From contig NC_092497.1 in the NCBI RefSeq assembly GCF_047495875.1, positions 1,531,437 to 1,595,436 on the forward strand: DNA of 64,000 nt, read 5' to 3'. A program made the translations under genes and the position numbers. This stretch comes from Pithys albifrons albifrons. Lineage: Eukaryota > Chordata > Aves > Passeriformes > Thamnophilidae. Under the pieces are notes generated by a model. That model made no database searches. It was not told the DNA's origin and saw only the letters and a list, made by a program, of their open reading frames with translations. Shown here in pieces: positions 17,400-29,405 of the stretch (the first letter of the stretch is position 1; every line of letters begins with the position of its first letter).

Positions 17400-18660
17400 G
17401 ACAGAGTCTGTTTTGCCACTAAAATGGCAGTTAGCTCATTTGTTAGTTTAAAATACTTGAAAGCTGAAGTTCCTGTGTTTTCCTTGCTAGAACTACTTTC
17501 CATGTACCATCTCTTTGGTGTGATTAGAGTTTAGGTTAAATAATTTATTAATAAATCTATCTATGGAAGGTAAATTTATCTTAGCATCTTAATTTCACCA
17601 AGTGCTGGTGCAATACTTGAGGCTTTCACCTTAAAAGCTGTATCTGTTCCTGACCTTGCTAAAGAACTGTGGACTGCATTGTGGCAACAGAAGCTCATGT
17701 TTAAACTATGAAGAGTTTATATTTTTCATGCCAGCTCTGTGGATGACCTAAAGGAGTTATGCTATATGCAAAATTTGCTTTGCTTACTAAAACAGAAACT
17801 CTTGATGTGATACTTCCATTACTTATTTTCCTTTAAATCCTATGCCTTTTTATTTCCCTGAAGAGGAGCAGCAGAGGCATGATGCAAGAGAATTGTTGCT
17901 TTATGTTCTGTTGTGGTGATTTAAAAAAGTTCTGGCTTTAAAAAAAAACATTAACATGAAACTAAAACCTCTTTAACATGCTTGTGGAGTTCTAACTGTA
18001 ATAAACCAGGATTTTATTTACAAGTAAGTCACTTTGTACAATTTTACTTAAGCCAAAAACATCTAAAGTCTCTGAAAACCCAGAGACAGGCCCCAGGCAG
18101 AAGGAGGTCCTAAAACTATTGACTTCATGATAAAGTAAACTGGGCAAGTCCAGCTTTGCCTCCTCCTGGGTCCTGCTGCTGACCTGAGTCCCAGCTGAGA
18201 AGTGTTTTAAGTGTCCCTGTGCTGAGTAAGGATGAAACTGATAATTCCTGCTTTCTCCACTCTGCCAAACCAGAGCACTCTTTAAAATACTCAAAATAAA
18301 ATGACTCCAGCAGTTTTGCATTGCTATTTATGATTTAATTTCCCTAAAATCCTACCTCTGGTATGCCTAAAAAGGCACACCTTTTTATACAGGTAGTCCT
18401 TGAACTGTCCAGTCTTGTGCTTGTGACTGTGATTTCTCCTACCAGATGATTAATTATTTCAATAATTAATTATGTTCTCCTGATTCCTCTGGTGAGGTGC
18501 ATCATTTCCTACCACAGCCTGATTTGGTCAGACTTTGTGTGAATCCATCTGCAGCATCCACAGATGGGTATCAGGCCCTGGTTGCTACAGCCATTGCTTC
18601 TGAAATGAGCTGAGTCACAGAGAAACTCCTTGTAGGACTTAATGCTGTTTGCTCTCCCTT
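17400..18660. other. intergenic, no gene recognised
   Basis: AT-rich sequence after C18orf32. A longer 3' UTR using a later signal is possible (an AATAAA-like AATAAACC at about 17999), but no gene is supported. Confidence 0.45.
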
Positions 18661-19411
18661 AATCACAGAATTATAGAATGGATTGGGTTGGAAAAGACCT
18701 CCGAGATCACCAAGTCCAACCCTTGGTCCAACTCCAGTCCCTTTACCAGATCATGGCACTCAGTGCCACGGCCAAGCTCAGCTGAAAAACCTCCAGGGAT
18801 GGGGAATCCACCCCCTCTCTGGGCAGCCCATTCCAATGCCTGACCACTCTCTCTGCAAAGAATTTCTTTCTGATCTCCAACTTCAATTTCCCCTGGCAGA
18901 GCTTGAGCCCATCGTGCCCCCTTGTCCTATTGCTGAGTGCCTGGGAGAAGAGACCAACCCCCACCTGGCCAGAACTTCCTTTCAGGCAGTTCCAGACAGT
19001 GCTGAGGTCACCTCTGAGCCTCCTCTTCTCCAGGCTAAACACCCCCAGCTCCCTCAGCCTCTCCCCACAGCACTTGTGCTCCAGTCCCTTCTCCAGCCTC
19101 GTTGCTCTTCTCTGGCCCCGCTCCAGCCCCTCAATCTCTTTCCTCAACTGAGGGGCCCAGAACTGAACACAACACTCAAGGTGTGGCCTCCCCAAGGCAG
19201 AGTCCAGGGGAAGGGTCACTGCCCTGGGCCTGCTGGCCAGGCTGGTTTGGATCCAGGCCAGGATCCCCTTGGCCTTCTTGGCCACCTGGGCACACTGGTG
19301 GCTCCTGTTGAGCTTCCTGTCCCTCAGTCCCCCCAGGTCCCTCTGCCTGGCTGCTCTCCAGCCACTCTGTGCCCAGCCTGGAGCGCTGCAGGGGGTTGGG
19401 GTGGCCAAAGG
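18661..19411 (-). repeat. CR1 LINE 3' segment, about 750 bp (ALSAMIW-type)
   Basis: Reverse orientation with a 221-codon open frame (18743-19408) covering the last part of ORF2 down to ALSAMIW. The 5' truncation point at 19411 joins a (TG)n microsatellite. That same junction recurs in inverted form at about 63852. Confidence 0.93.
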
Positions 19412-20361
19412 GCATGTGTGTGTGTGTGTGTGTGTGTGTATATCTAGATATAGACAGATATATTTAAAATTACTTTTTAATTTATTTTCTTTTTTATTTT
19501 TCCAAAGCTACACACATTTCAGACACACTACACAGGCAAATGGATTATACAGAATAAACTATACATGCCAGGAGGCTCCACTTCTGGCAAAATGACAGCC
19601 CAGCTCCACCCTTGGCCATGACACAGAGTCTGGCATTTTAACAGTTTTAATTCTCAGGAACCAAATCACTACATTGTCAAGACCTGATCTGAGCTGCAGT
19701 AGCAGCTGGATGTGCCTAATAAGACATTTAGGCATAGCAAGGTATATCCTCACCTTAGATGTCATTTGTTTTACTGTCCTGCTGTCATACAGGTAGGATA
19801 GAACCTGGACATGGGAAATGAAGTAAATAATTCATTCCAACACAAAATTAAGGCTTCCTTGGGTTTTGTGGTTTGATCTTCAGCTCCGAGGACTCTCAAA
19901 ACCTCCCAACTTCCACTTAAGAGTGAAAATAAACACTCCATAAATTAATTGGCTTCCATCTTTTCTTTATGTGATAGTTGAACACTTACAAAATCATTTA
20001 AGGTTGCAGTAAATGTGTTGTTATTTATTCCCTTTTCTGTGTCCTCTTAGTTGCTTTAATACACAAAGAACAGCCTTCAGCAGTAGCTTTTTGATAAAAA
20101 CTTCAGAGAGACTGAATAAAGCTTCCTACTACAGCTCAGGAAATAGGTTAAATGAATGGATGGTCTGATTCAGAATACAACACTCAGCATGTGCTCTCTT
20201 ACACCTCTGAATTACAACACAGCCAAAGACTGTGCAGCAATAATGGGAGGCAGACAGTGGAAAGATGAATGATTGGTGTCAGTGAGACTAACTAACTTCA
20301 GATCAACAGATGTCAAGGCCATTTTGGGATTTATTATTATCAGGATTTTTGTAGCTGAATC
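19268..20361 (+). repeat. arm A of a long inverted duplication
   Basis: This arm matches the reverse complement of 62900-64000 almost base for base. It includes the CR1 5' end, the (TG)n tract (19409-19440), an AT-rich stretch and about 900 bp of non-repeat sequence. Homology stops sharply at GTAGCTGAATC (20361). In the parts compared by eye there are only a few substitutions, plus a microsatellite length difference. The left limit is unknown because the partner runs off the window. Confidence 0.9.
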
Positions 20362-20497
20362 GTTGCTCTTCAGGGAGTGAGCGAACCTGTTCAGAGGTGA
20401 ATTTGGAATTGCTGTTTAATCAGCTCTTACCTCATCCTTGTAACATAATCTCCCATAGGATCAGTGTGCCACAGGTACAGCTTTCTTCTGGATCAGT

Positions 20498-21012
20498 GAA
20501 TCACTGAACCATGGAATGATTATGATTGGAAAAGCCCTCCCAGCCCATGGAGCCCACCCTGTGCCTGATGCCCACCCAGAGCACTGAGTGCCACGTCCAG
20601 TCATTCCTTGGATACCTCCAGGTGTGGGCACTCCAAATCTCCCTGGGCAGCCCCTTCCAATGCCTAACCACCCTTTCCGGGCAGAAATTCCTCCTGGTGT
20701 CCAACCTGACTCTCCCATGGCACAGCCTGAGGGCTATTCCCTCTCCTGTCCATTTTTCCCTGGGAGAAGATCCCAACCTTTCCCCTGGATCCATCAGGGA
20801 GTTGCAGAGAGTGAGAAGGTCCCCCCTGAGCCTCCTTTTCTCCAGGCTGAGCCCCCCCAGCTCCCTCACCTGCTCCTGCTGCTCCAGCCCCTTCCCAGCT
20901 CCGTTCCCTTCCCTGGACACACTCCAGCTCTCCTGTCTGAGGGTCCCAGAACTGCCCCAGCACTGGAGGTGCCTCAGCAGTGCCAAGTCCAAAGTGCAGC
21001 TGAACAGGAATT
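20498..21012 (-). repeat. CR1 LINE 3' fragment, distinct subfamily
   Basis: Reverse orientation with a 163-codon open frame (20501-20992), including RLRGDLLTLCNSL and RHWKGLPREIW. The tail reads GAATCACTGAACCATGGAAT. Confidence 0.88.
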
Positions 21013-22731
21013 ATGTGTCCTGTTAATCTGAGCATTGCTGAAAAGATTGTCCCTTCCCTTGTGCTTCCTACCCCAGGTAGCCCCAGCCACTGTTTTAATG
21101 TATTTTGAGTTATTTAGGGTATTATCACACAAGAAAGTGCATCAGACAATAACATGGAAAATGAAGTGTATAGTAAATTATGCTGCAGGCTGCACTGGGC
21201 TTCCAGCTTTGTGTCAGCAACATATTTAAACACCAGGCCTACTGAAAAAACTGCAAAAACCGAAACAGGCAGATAATGCAAGTAAAACTACATGTCTATG
21301 TTTTCTGGAATGCTGTTTCAGAACTATTATTAGCTTCAGCTACAGCCTAAAGTGAGTAATTACATCACAGAACCTTTCTCAATAAGGTACTCCACTGGAA
21401 GTCCTGGCAGAAGATTTGTGTCATAACTCTTCAGTTCTTATTCTTTTACAAGAATAGGTCAATAATCCTGTTGTGTTGTGAATAATTAAAAAAAAACAAC
21501 ATGTGAAACCAAAGGAACTACCTGAGCCTGGGCAGGAGTGCAGGAGATGATCTGCTGGGATGCAAAGAAATGCACAAAGCCTTGTTTAAGGAAAAGAAGT
21601 AGACAGAAATTAAGGAAGTCCTCACATGAGAATATTACATATCAAGAGAATTTAAGTGAGAAAATTCCCATGTGTTTGTGCCTCACTAAAAACAAGATTT
21701 ACAAAAGGTGACAACAGGTGGACATCTACCAGAATTTTCTAGACCAAGTAGCAGCTTCATTTACACTGCAGACTTCTAGAAAATTGCCGAGTTGGCATCT
21801 TCAGTGACCAAAGTACTTCTGTAAATCTAGTCCTAAGACCTTCACCATTAAAACCACCTGGCTTTATTTAAATACTATTGAGGAAGGATCAATAGCTCAA
21901 TATTTGAAAAATTCAGGTCAACTAGTTTCAAGTAATTTTTTCTTAATGGGAAGGTCTAAGTTGTGATGTGGTGCCTTCCATGAGCAGATTTGCACAGGTA
22001 GGTGGATGCCAAGAAGTTAATTGAAATATATGGTTTAAAAAACCTGCAAAAAATTTATTTAGTAAAGTTTTTATGTTGCGGGTTATTTTGATGGGCCTGA
22101 TTCTGAAAGGAAAGGAAATTCTGGGGTGTTAAATCCAACGTGATCAGCTGATAAGGATGTTTAAATTGGCAATAAATTCACTGCAAAATTATCTTTATTG
22201 AGATGTGTTCACAGAACACAGTTAAATTGCGTTGTAATGACATTAACACAACATGCTGTTATTACCCAGATGTAGCAATCATGCCCCATCTGGGACTCTG
22301 GGAGCTGCTGGATGTGCTGCTGAAGTTAATTCAGCCCTCAGAGTAACTTCTTGATCTCTGTTCAATGCAGAGCATTACTGCTGAAAGAACACTCACTTCA
22401 GGGGCTGCAGGTAAAGGAAATGAAGAGAAATTTAATTTACACTTAGGTTAACTAAATCTCCTTCAATGACAACTAATTCTGTTCCATTAAACTTCCCAAG
22501 ACATGAAAGAAGCAATTATCTCCCTCGTGCAGTTTTCTGATTGCTACACCATGCTCACTGAACCAAATCATGTTTTGGTTTTCACAGACTGACATTTTTT
22601 TGTGTTTCAGTGAACCTGACTGCACTAATTTAATCAAGATGGTCTAGAAGACTGTGTTTGTCAGAGTGAATCTCTTGCTTTAGGAATGTTCTTAGATGAT
22701 AGTGCTGTATCTTTCTTTCACTGTTGTTTTA
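21013..22731. other. intergenic, no gene recognised
   Basis: AT-rich unique-looking sequence without repeats or exons that I can identify. Confidence 0.45.
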
Positions 22732-22872
22732 GAATCACAGACTGGTTTAGGTTGGAAGGGACATTAAAGCCCACCCAGTCCCACCTCCTGCCATGGGCAG
22801 GGTCACCTTCCATTATCCCAGGTTGCTCCAAGCCCCAGGCAACCTGGCCTTGGACACTCCTAGGGATGGGGC
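22732..22872 (-). repeat. CR1 LINE tail fragment
   Basis: Reverse orientation; AGAATCACAGACTGGTTTAG then CCTGCCATGGGCAGGGTCAC. Confidence 0.82.
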
Positions 22873-22931
22873 ACTCAAATGTAACACATTTGAAATGCTG
22901 TGAATAGAGGTATTTATACACAGACAGACAT

Positions 22932-23725
22932 GATTCCAATGGGATGAAGTTCAACAAGGCCAAGTGCAGGTCCTGCCCTTTGGCCACCCCAACCCCTGCA
23001 GCGCTCCAGGCTGGGCAGAGAGTGGCTGGAGAGCAGCCAGGCAGAGGGACCTGGGGGGACTGAGGGACAGGAAGCTCAACAGGAGCCACCAGTGTGCCCA
23101 GGTGGCCAAGAAGGCCAAGGGGATCCTGGCCTGGATCCAAACTAGCGTGGCCAGCAGGCCCAGGGCAGGGACCCTTCCCCTGGACTCTGCCTTGGGGAGG
23201 CCACACCTTGAGTGTTGTGTTCAGTTCTGGGCCCCTGAGTTGAGGAAAGAGATTGAGGGGCTGGAGCGGGGCCAGAGAAGAGCAACGAGGCTGGAGAAGG
23301 GACTGGAGCACAAGTGCTGTGGGGAGAGGCTGAGGGAGCTGGGGGTGTTTAGCCTGGAGAAGAGGAGGCTCAGAGGTGACCTCAGCACTGTCTGGAACTG
23401 CCTGAAGGGAAGTTCTGGCCAGCTGGGGGTTGGTCTCTTCTCCCAGGCACTCAGCAATAGGACAAGGGGGCACAATGGGCTCAAGCTCTGCCAGGGGAAA
23501 TTGAAGTTGGAGAGCAGAAAACAATTCTTTGCAGAGAGAGTGCTCAGGCATTGGAATGGGCTGCCCAGAGAGGGGGTGGATTCCCCATCCCTGGAGGTTT
23601 TTCAGCTGAGCTTGGCCGTGGCACTGAGTGCCATGATCTGGTAAAGGGACTGGAGTTGGACCAAGGGCTGGACTTGATAATCTCGGAGGTCTTTTCCACT
23701 CCAGTCAATTCTATGATTCTATGAT
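22932..23725 (+). repeat. CR1 LINE 3' segment, about 800 bp (ALSAMIW-type)
   Basis: Forward copy with an intact 226-codon open frame (22964-23644). It reads from [12 protein letters not shown] through [16 protein letters not shown] to ALSAMIW, then a 3' UTR and CTATGATTCTATGAT. It begins just inside the RT C-terminal region. Confidence 0.93.
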
Positions 23726-23989
23726 AGCAAAGCCTGCTCTTGGCACAGGCATTGTTTTACAGCTCCTTTGGGTGCACAGCGTGTTTTACAGCTGCTCTGT
23801 TGATCCTGCACCACCTTTATTGCTCCATCTCTCACCAGAGCAGGCCCTGTGTGGCTGTATGGGTGGGCCCCATGCCAGGACTGGTGCTGTGAGGTGGCAG
23901 TGTTTGCAGAGCAGGCACACCCCACCTGTGCTGTTTGCAGGTGTGCTGTTGGCTTGCACAGCCCGGCCACGGGGATGTGTGAGAGCCCC

Positions 23990-25180
23990 ACTGGGTGTCA
24001 CACTCCAACGGGAACATGGGTGTCACACACACCTGAACGTGGGTGTCACACTCCACCTGGAACGTGGGTGTCACACACACCTGAACGTGGGTGTCACACA
24101 CACCTGAACGTGGGTGTCACACTCCACCTGGAACGTGGGTGTCACACTCCACCTGGAACGTGGGTGTCACACACACCTGAACGTGGGTGTCACACACCTG
24201 AACGTGGGTGTCACACACCACCTGGAACGTGGGTGTCACACACACCTGAACGTGGGTGTCACACTCCACCTGGAACGTGGGTGTCACACACACCTGAATG
24301 TGGGTATCACACACACCTGAACGTGGGTGTCACACACACCTGAACGTGGGTGTCACACACCACCTGGAACGTGGGTGTCACACACACCTGAACATGGGTG
24401 TCACACACACATGAACGTGGGTGTCACATACACCTGAACGTGGATGTCACACTCCACCTGGAATGTGGGTGTCACACACACCTGAACGTGGGTGTCACAC
24501 ACCACCTGAACGTGGCTATCACACACTGCCTGGAGTGTGGGTGTCACATACACCTGAACGTGGGTGTCACACACCACCTGGAACGTGGCTATCACACACT
24601 GCCTGGAGTGTGGGTGTCACACACACCTGAACATGGGTGTCACACACCACCTGGAACGTGGCTATCACACACTGCCTGGAGTGTGGGTGTCACACACACC
24701 TGAACATGGGTGTCACACACCACCTGGAACGTGGCTATCACACACTGCCTGGAGTGTGGGTGTCACATACACCTGAACATGGGTGTCACACTCCACCTGG
24801 ATTGTAGGTGTCACACACACCTGGAACATGGGTGTCACACACCCCTGGGACGTGGGTCTCAGACTCCACCTGGAATGTGGGTGTCACACACACCTGGATT
24901 GTAGGTGTCACACACTGCCTGAATGTGAGTGTCACACTCCAGCAGGAATGTGAGTGTCACACACACCTGGAACATGGGTGTCATACACCACCTGAATGTG
25001 AATGTCATACTCCACTTCAAATGTGGGTGTCACACTCCACCTGCATTGTAGGTGTCACACACACCTGGGATGTGGGTGACACACACTACTTGAACAAGAG
25101 TGTCACACTTCACCTGGAATGCGGGTGTCACACTCCACCTGGGACGTGGGTCTCACACACCACCTGGAACGCAGGGACCT
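23990..25180 (+). repeat. minisatellite of alternating 23- and 25-bp units
   Basis: About 48 tandem units alternate between a GTGTCACACACACCTGAACG form (23 bp) and a GTGTCACACTCCACCTGGAA form (25 bp), separated by a GTGG linker. The left half is nearly perfect; the right half (after about 24780) is degenerate. Units carry CACCTG and ACGTG. Open frames through it (for example 24114-24320) are periodic artefacts. Confidence 0.92.
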
Positions 25181-25392
25181 GCTCCACACTACATGGGGAA
25201 GTGCTTTTCCCTCTTTGGGAACCAGTGGGTATGTTTGCAATCAGCACTGGTGGCACAAAAATGTCCTCAGAGATGGAGGTCACCAGGGCAAGGCTGTGCC
25301 TGGTGAATCATCCCTCTGTCCTTCCCATCTGCTCTTTTACCCATTTTGCAGGGCTACTTTGTGTCCCTCTGACTGAAAGCAGTGCAGACAAT

Positions 25393-25807
25393 GATAGAAT
25401 ACATTCCAGGATGGTTTGGGTTGGAAGGGACCTTCAAAAGCATTTAATTCCATGCCCTGCCATGGGCAGGGACACCTTCCACTAGGTTGCTCCAAGCACT
25501 GTCCAGCCTGGCCTTGGACACTCCCAGGGATCCAGGGGCAGCCACAGATTCTCTGCCCAACCTGTGCCAGGGCCTGTCCACCCTCACAGCCAGCACCTCC
25601 TTCCCAATATCCCATCTATCACTATCCTCTGGCACTGGGAAGCCATTCCCTGTGTCCTGTCCCTTCATGCCTTGTCCCCAGTCCCTCTCCAGCTCTCCTG
25701 GAGCCCCTTTAGGCACTGGCAGGGGCTCTCAGGTGTCCCTGGAGCCTTCTCTTCTCCAGGTGAGCCCCCCCAGCTCTCCCACCCTGGCTCCGGAGCAGAG
25801 GGCTCCA
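25393..25807 (-). repeat. CR1 LINE 3' fragment
   Basis: Reverse copy beginning GAATACATTCCAGGATGG, ending in the GAGCCTTCTCTTCTCCAGG block. Confidence 0.85.
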
Positions 25808-26293
25808 GAATCATGGAATGGTTTGGGTTAGGAGGGACCTTAAAGCTTCCACCCCTTGCCATGGGCAGGGACACCTTCCACTAGCCCCAGGTTGCTCCAA
25901 GCCCTGTCCCACCTGGCCTTGGACACCTCCAGGGATCCAGAGGCAGCCACAGCTTCTCTGCCCAACCTGTGCCAGGGCCTGCCCACCCTCACAGACAGCA
26001 ATTCCTTCCCAATATCCCATCTAACCCTGCCCTCTGGCACTGAGAAGCCATTCCCTGTGTCCTGTCCCTCCATGCCTTGTCCCCAGTCCCTCTCCAGCTC
26101 TCCTGGAGCCCCTTTAGGCACTGCCAGTGGCTCTCAGGTGTCCCTGGAGCCTTCTCTTCTCCAGGTCACCTCCCCGTCTCTCCCAACCTGGCTCCAGAGC
26201 AGAGGGGCTCCAGCCCTGGAGCATCTCCGTGGCCTTCTCTGGACTCACTCCAGCATCTCCATGTCCTTGTGCTGCTGTTCCCGGGGCTGGGAC
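25808..26293 (-). repeat. CR1 LINE 3' fragment abutting the DYM promoter
   Basis: A second reverse copy of the same subfamily, joined head-to-tail to the previous one. It starts AGAATCATGGAATGGTTTGG and reaches within about 60 bp of the DYM CpG promoter. Confidence 0.85.
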
Positions 26294-26319
26294 AGCTCTG
26301 CAATGGTGAGTGGACAGAG

Positions 26320-26399
26320 GGCCCTGTCCCGGCACGGGCACTGCCCGCACTACAACTCCCGTAGTGCCCCGCGCGGGCTCCGCGCACGCGCAGCGGGGC
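26320..26399 (+). promoter_or_regulatory. DYM: DYM CpG-island promoter with ZNF143/THAP11-like site
   Basis: A CpG-rich block begins abruptly after the CR1. ACTACAACTCCCG at 26349-26361 matches the ACTACAAYTCCC element of ZNF143/THAP11-bound vertebrate promoters. It is followed by CGCGCGGGCT and CGCACGCGC (NRF1-like). No TATA box is seen. Assignment to DYM rests on orientation and order, since the next coding exons downstream are DYM. Confidence 0.65.
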
Positions 26400-26543
26400 C
26401 GCACCGGCGACGTGGAGGCGGGCGGGGAGCGCGAGAGGAGCAGGAGCGGCCGCGGCCGAGCGGCCCCGACAGCGACAGCGACAGCGACGCCGACACAGCG
26501 ACCGGCACCAACACTGGCACTCGCACCACCGAGGGCACTGGCG
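26400..26543 (+). other. DYM: candidate DYM noncoding exon 1
   Basis: CpG-rich sequence ending at a strong donor (GCG then GTAAGCG, intron from 26544). The mammalian gene also has a noncoding first exon and a long first intron. The TSS is not defined by the sequence. Confidence 0.5.
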
Positions 26544-26764
26544 GTAAGCGCGGCCGGCGGCTGCCCCCGGCGGGCTCCGGCTCCGAAATCGCCCCCCGAG
26601 GTTCCCCGGTTGCTCCGACGCCACCGTTCCATCGTGGCGCGGGCCCGTGTCGCGATGGAGGGAGGGAGGGGTGCGCTTGTGTAACTCAGCACCGGCGCTG
26701 CGGAGAGTGCCCGGGACACCGGCACCCGCCGTGTCCCCGCCGGAGCTGCGGCACCTCCGGGGGT

Positions 26765-28210
26765 CCCTCACAGGGATCCTGGATGTGCCTGTGTCCCGTT
26801 ATCCAGCCCCTGGTGCTCCTGACAGCGATCCAGGGATTCCTCAGGGCCCCGAGGATGTGCCTGTGCCCCTTCGGATTCCAGGGATCCCTGCCAGTGTCAC
26901 CAGGATGTGCCTGTGTCCCTTAGGGATCCAGAGATCACTCCCAGCACCCCCAGGATGTGCCTGTGTCCCTTTATCCAACCTCCGGGTGCTCCCTGACAGC
27001 AATGCAGGGATTCCTCAGGGTCACCAGGATGTGCCTGTGCCCCTTCGGATTCCAGGGATCCCTGCCAGTGTACCCAGGGTGTGAGTGTGTCCCTTCGGGT
27101 TCCAGGGATTTCTCCCCGGGTCCCCAGGATGTGAGTGTGTCCCTAAAGATCCAGAGGTCCCTTCCAGGATTCCCAGGATCTGCCTGTGTCCCTTAGGGAT
27201 CCAGAGATCCCTCTCAGCGCCCCCAGGATGTTCCTGTGTCCCTTATGGATACAGGGATCCCTCCCATTGCCCCCAGGACGTGCCTGTGTCCCTTAGGGAT
27301 CCAAGGATCCCTCCCAACACCTCCAGAATGTGCCTGTATCCTGTTATCCAGCCCCTGAGTGCTCCCTGACAGGGATGCAGGGATCTCTCAGGGTCCCCAG
27401 GATGTGCCTGTGTCCCTTAGGGATCCCTCCCAGCACCCACAGGATGTGCCTGTGCCTGTGTCCCTTTATCCAGCCCCTAGATGCTCCCTCCCAGGGTCCC
27501 CTGGATGTGCCTGTGTCCCTTAGGGATCCAGAGATCCCTCCCAGGGCTCCCGGGATGTGAGTATGTTCCTTAGGGAGCAAGGGATCCCTCCCAGCACCCC
27601 CAGGATGTGCCTGTGTCCCTTTATCCAGTCTCCAGAAGCTCCCTGACAAGGATACAGGGATCCCTCCCAGGGTCACCAGGATGTGCCTGTGCCCCTTTGG
27701 ATTCCAGGGATCCCTGCCAGTGTCCCCAGGATGTGCCTGTGTCCCTTAGGGATCCAGAGATCACACTCAGCACCCCCAGGATGGGCCTATGTCCCTTTAT
27801 CCAGCCCCCAGGTGCTCCCTGACAGCGATGCAGGGATCCCTCAGGGTGCCCAGGATGTGCCTGTGTCCCTTAGGGATCCAGGGATTCCTCCCAGGGTCCC
27901 CAGGATGTGAGTGTGTTCCTTATGGATCCAGGGATCTCTCCCAGGGTCCCCAGCATGTGCCTGTGTCCCTTCGGGATCCAAGGATCCCTTTCAGGGTCTC
28001 CAAGATGTGATTGTGTTCCTTAGGGATCCAGGGATCCCTCCTAGTGTCCCCAGGATGTGCCTGTGTCCCTTTATCCAGCCGCCCAGGTGCTCCCTGACAG
28101 GGATGCAGGGGTGCCTCCCAGGGTCCCCAGTATGTGCCTGTGTCCGTGACAGGGATCCAGGAATCCCTCAGGGTCCCAGGATGTGCCTGTGTCCCTTTAT
28201 GTGTCCTCAG
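26765..28210 (+). repeat. about 50-bp minisatellite just inside DYM intron 1
   Basis: Around 28 imperfect units of AGGATGTGCCTGTGTCCCTT followed by AGGGATCCAGAGATCCCTCC and a CAGCACCCCC-like end. Longer variants contain a TTTATCCAGCCCC and GTGCTCCCTGACAG insert, giving a higher-order pattern. It starts about 220 bp after the exon 1 donor. Confidence 0.9.
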
Positions 28211-29159
28211 GCCTGGAATGCCAGAGGTTCATACCCATATTTCTTGTTTTGTGCTCATAATGACATTTATTATTCACCACTAGGTGATAAATTGGAGTAT
28301 TTTCCATCCTCTTCTTCAGGGCCAGAGGGTTTTCTGGTGCTCTGCAGCATCTCAGATCTTCTGGGGCTCACTCTGCCTCCTGCTCGCTCCTGCCACTTTG
28401 TTTTCATGCTTCTGAAAGATGATATTAATCAAAACCAAGGCATATTTACTTTAAAACAGAATTTGTGTCTTACCAGGCCTAGTATTACCTCCTGTGCCTT
28501 CATGCCAAGCACTGTTTTTTCTTTTTATTTATTCTTTTTAATCTTCTGTGCTGAGTGTAGAGAGTTTTTGGGGCCATAATCTGATTTCTTCCCTTGCCTG
28601 TGCCAAGGGATAAGGAGCTGGGCTGCCCTTCTAGTCATGGGAGGTATTTGCAGGTGTAAGTAGGCTGTTGATATTTCCTGCACAGGTCACTTTTGAGAGT
28701 GCAGGGGAGTGGAAAGAGGCTCCTGGGTGGCTGGTTCCAGTTTCCCAATGGAGGGTTGTGTAATCCCACATTGTGTCAATTCCCAACTGAAAACCAGTGA
28801 AGTCGCTCCAGTTGGGGTGGCTTAAAAACTGTCGTTGCTCCTCAGGTTGTCAGGAGCTTGGGAAGGCTCCCTCCTGTCCTTTCCATGAGCTGTTTTCTCT
28901 TCCCACGTTGCTGCTGCATCAGCAGAATCCTGTGGACAGCCCAGGGAATGATGGACCCAGCTCAGCACTCTCACCTGTCTGGAGCATCCATAAATCCTTC
29001 TCTTCCCATCCCGTGCTGGTGTTTTATTATCACAGGTTCTAATCCCTAATATTTCATGCTCAGTTCAACAGAAAAGTATTTTTAGCACATTATTGCCAAA
29101 CTCAAGTGGCTCTGGTGTTTCCTTCCAGTGATTTTATCAGATTAATCGGAATATCCCAA
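28211..29159 (+). other. DYM intron 1, no feature recognised
   Basis: Unique-looking intron sequence with no supported exon or repeat. Confidence 0.45.
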
Positions 29160-29405
29160 GATCACAGAATCACAACATCCCAGAATGGTTTGGGAGGGAA
29201 GAGATTTTAAGGATCATCTCATTCCCACCCCCTGCCATGGGCAGGGACACCTTCCACTATCCCAGGTTGCTCCAAGCCCTGTCCAACCTGGCCTTGGACA
29301 CTTCCAGGGATCAAAGGCAGACACAGTTTCTCTGCCCAACCTGTGCCAGGGCCTGCCCACCCTCCAAGGCAGGAATTCCTTCCCAATATCCCATCTGCCC
29401 TCTGA
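29160..29405 (-). repeat. CR1 LINE tail fragment
   Basis: Reverse copy starting GATCACAGAATCACAACATC with CCCCTGCCATGGGCAGGGAC. Confidence 0.85.

Noticed and set aside
18661..19411. CR1 open frames of 220-255 codons as host genes
   Set aside because: The same peptide recurs in more than ten places on both strands and ends at the CR1 3' tail, so it is LINE ORF2 sequence.
23849..24776. Histidine/cysteine-rich repetitive frames (CHTHLNVGVT) resembling a metal-binding repeat protein
   Set aside because: Translation of the 23/25-bp minisatellite; the frame shifts between unit types and there is no start, splice or regulatory context.
23990..25180. A CRISPR array
   Set aside because: There are no unique spacers; the units are contiguous and similar along their whole length, in an avian genome.
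25856..26923. 355-codon + strand open frame across the DYM promoter
   Set aside because: It runs from reverse CR1 sequence through the CpG island into the VNTR; low stop density reflects GC content. No homology is recognised.
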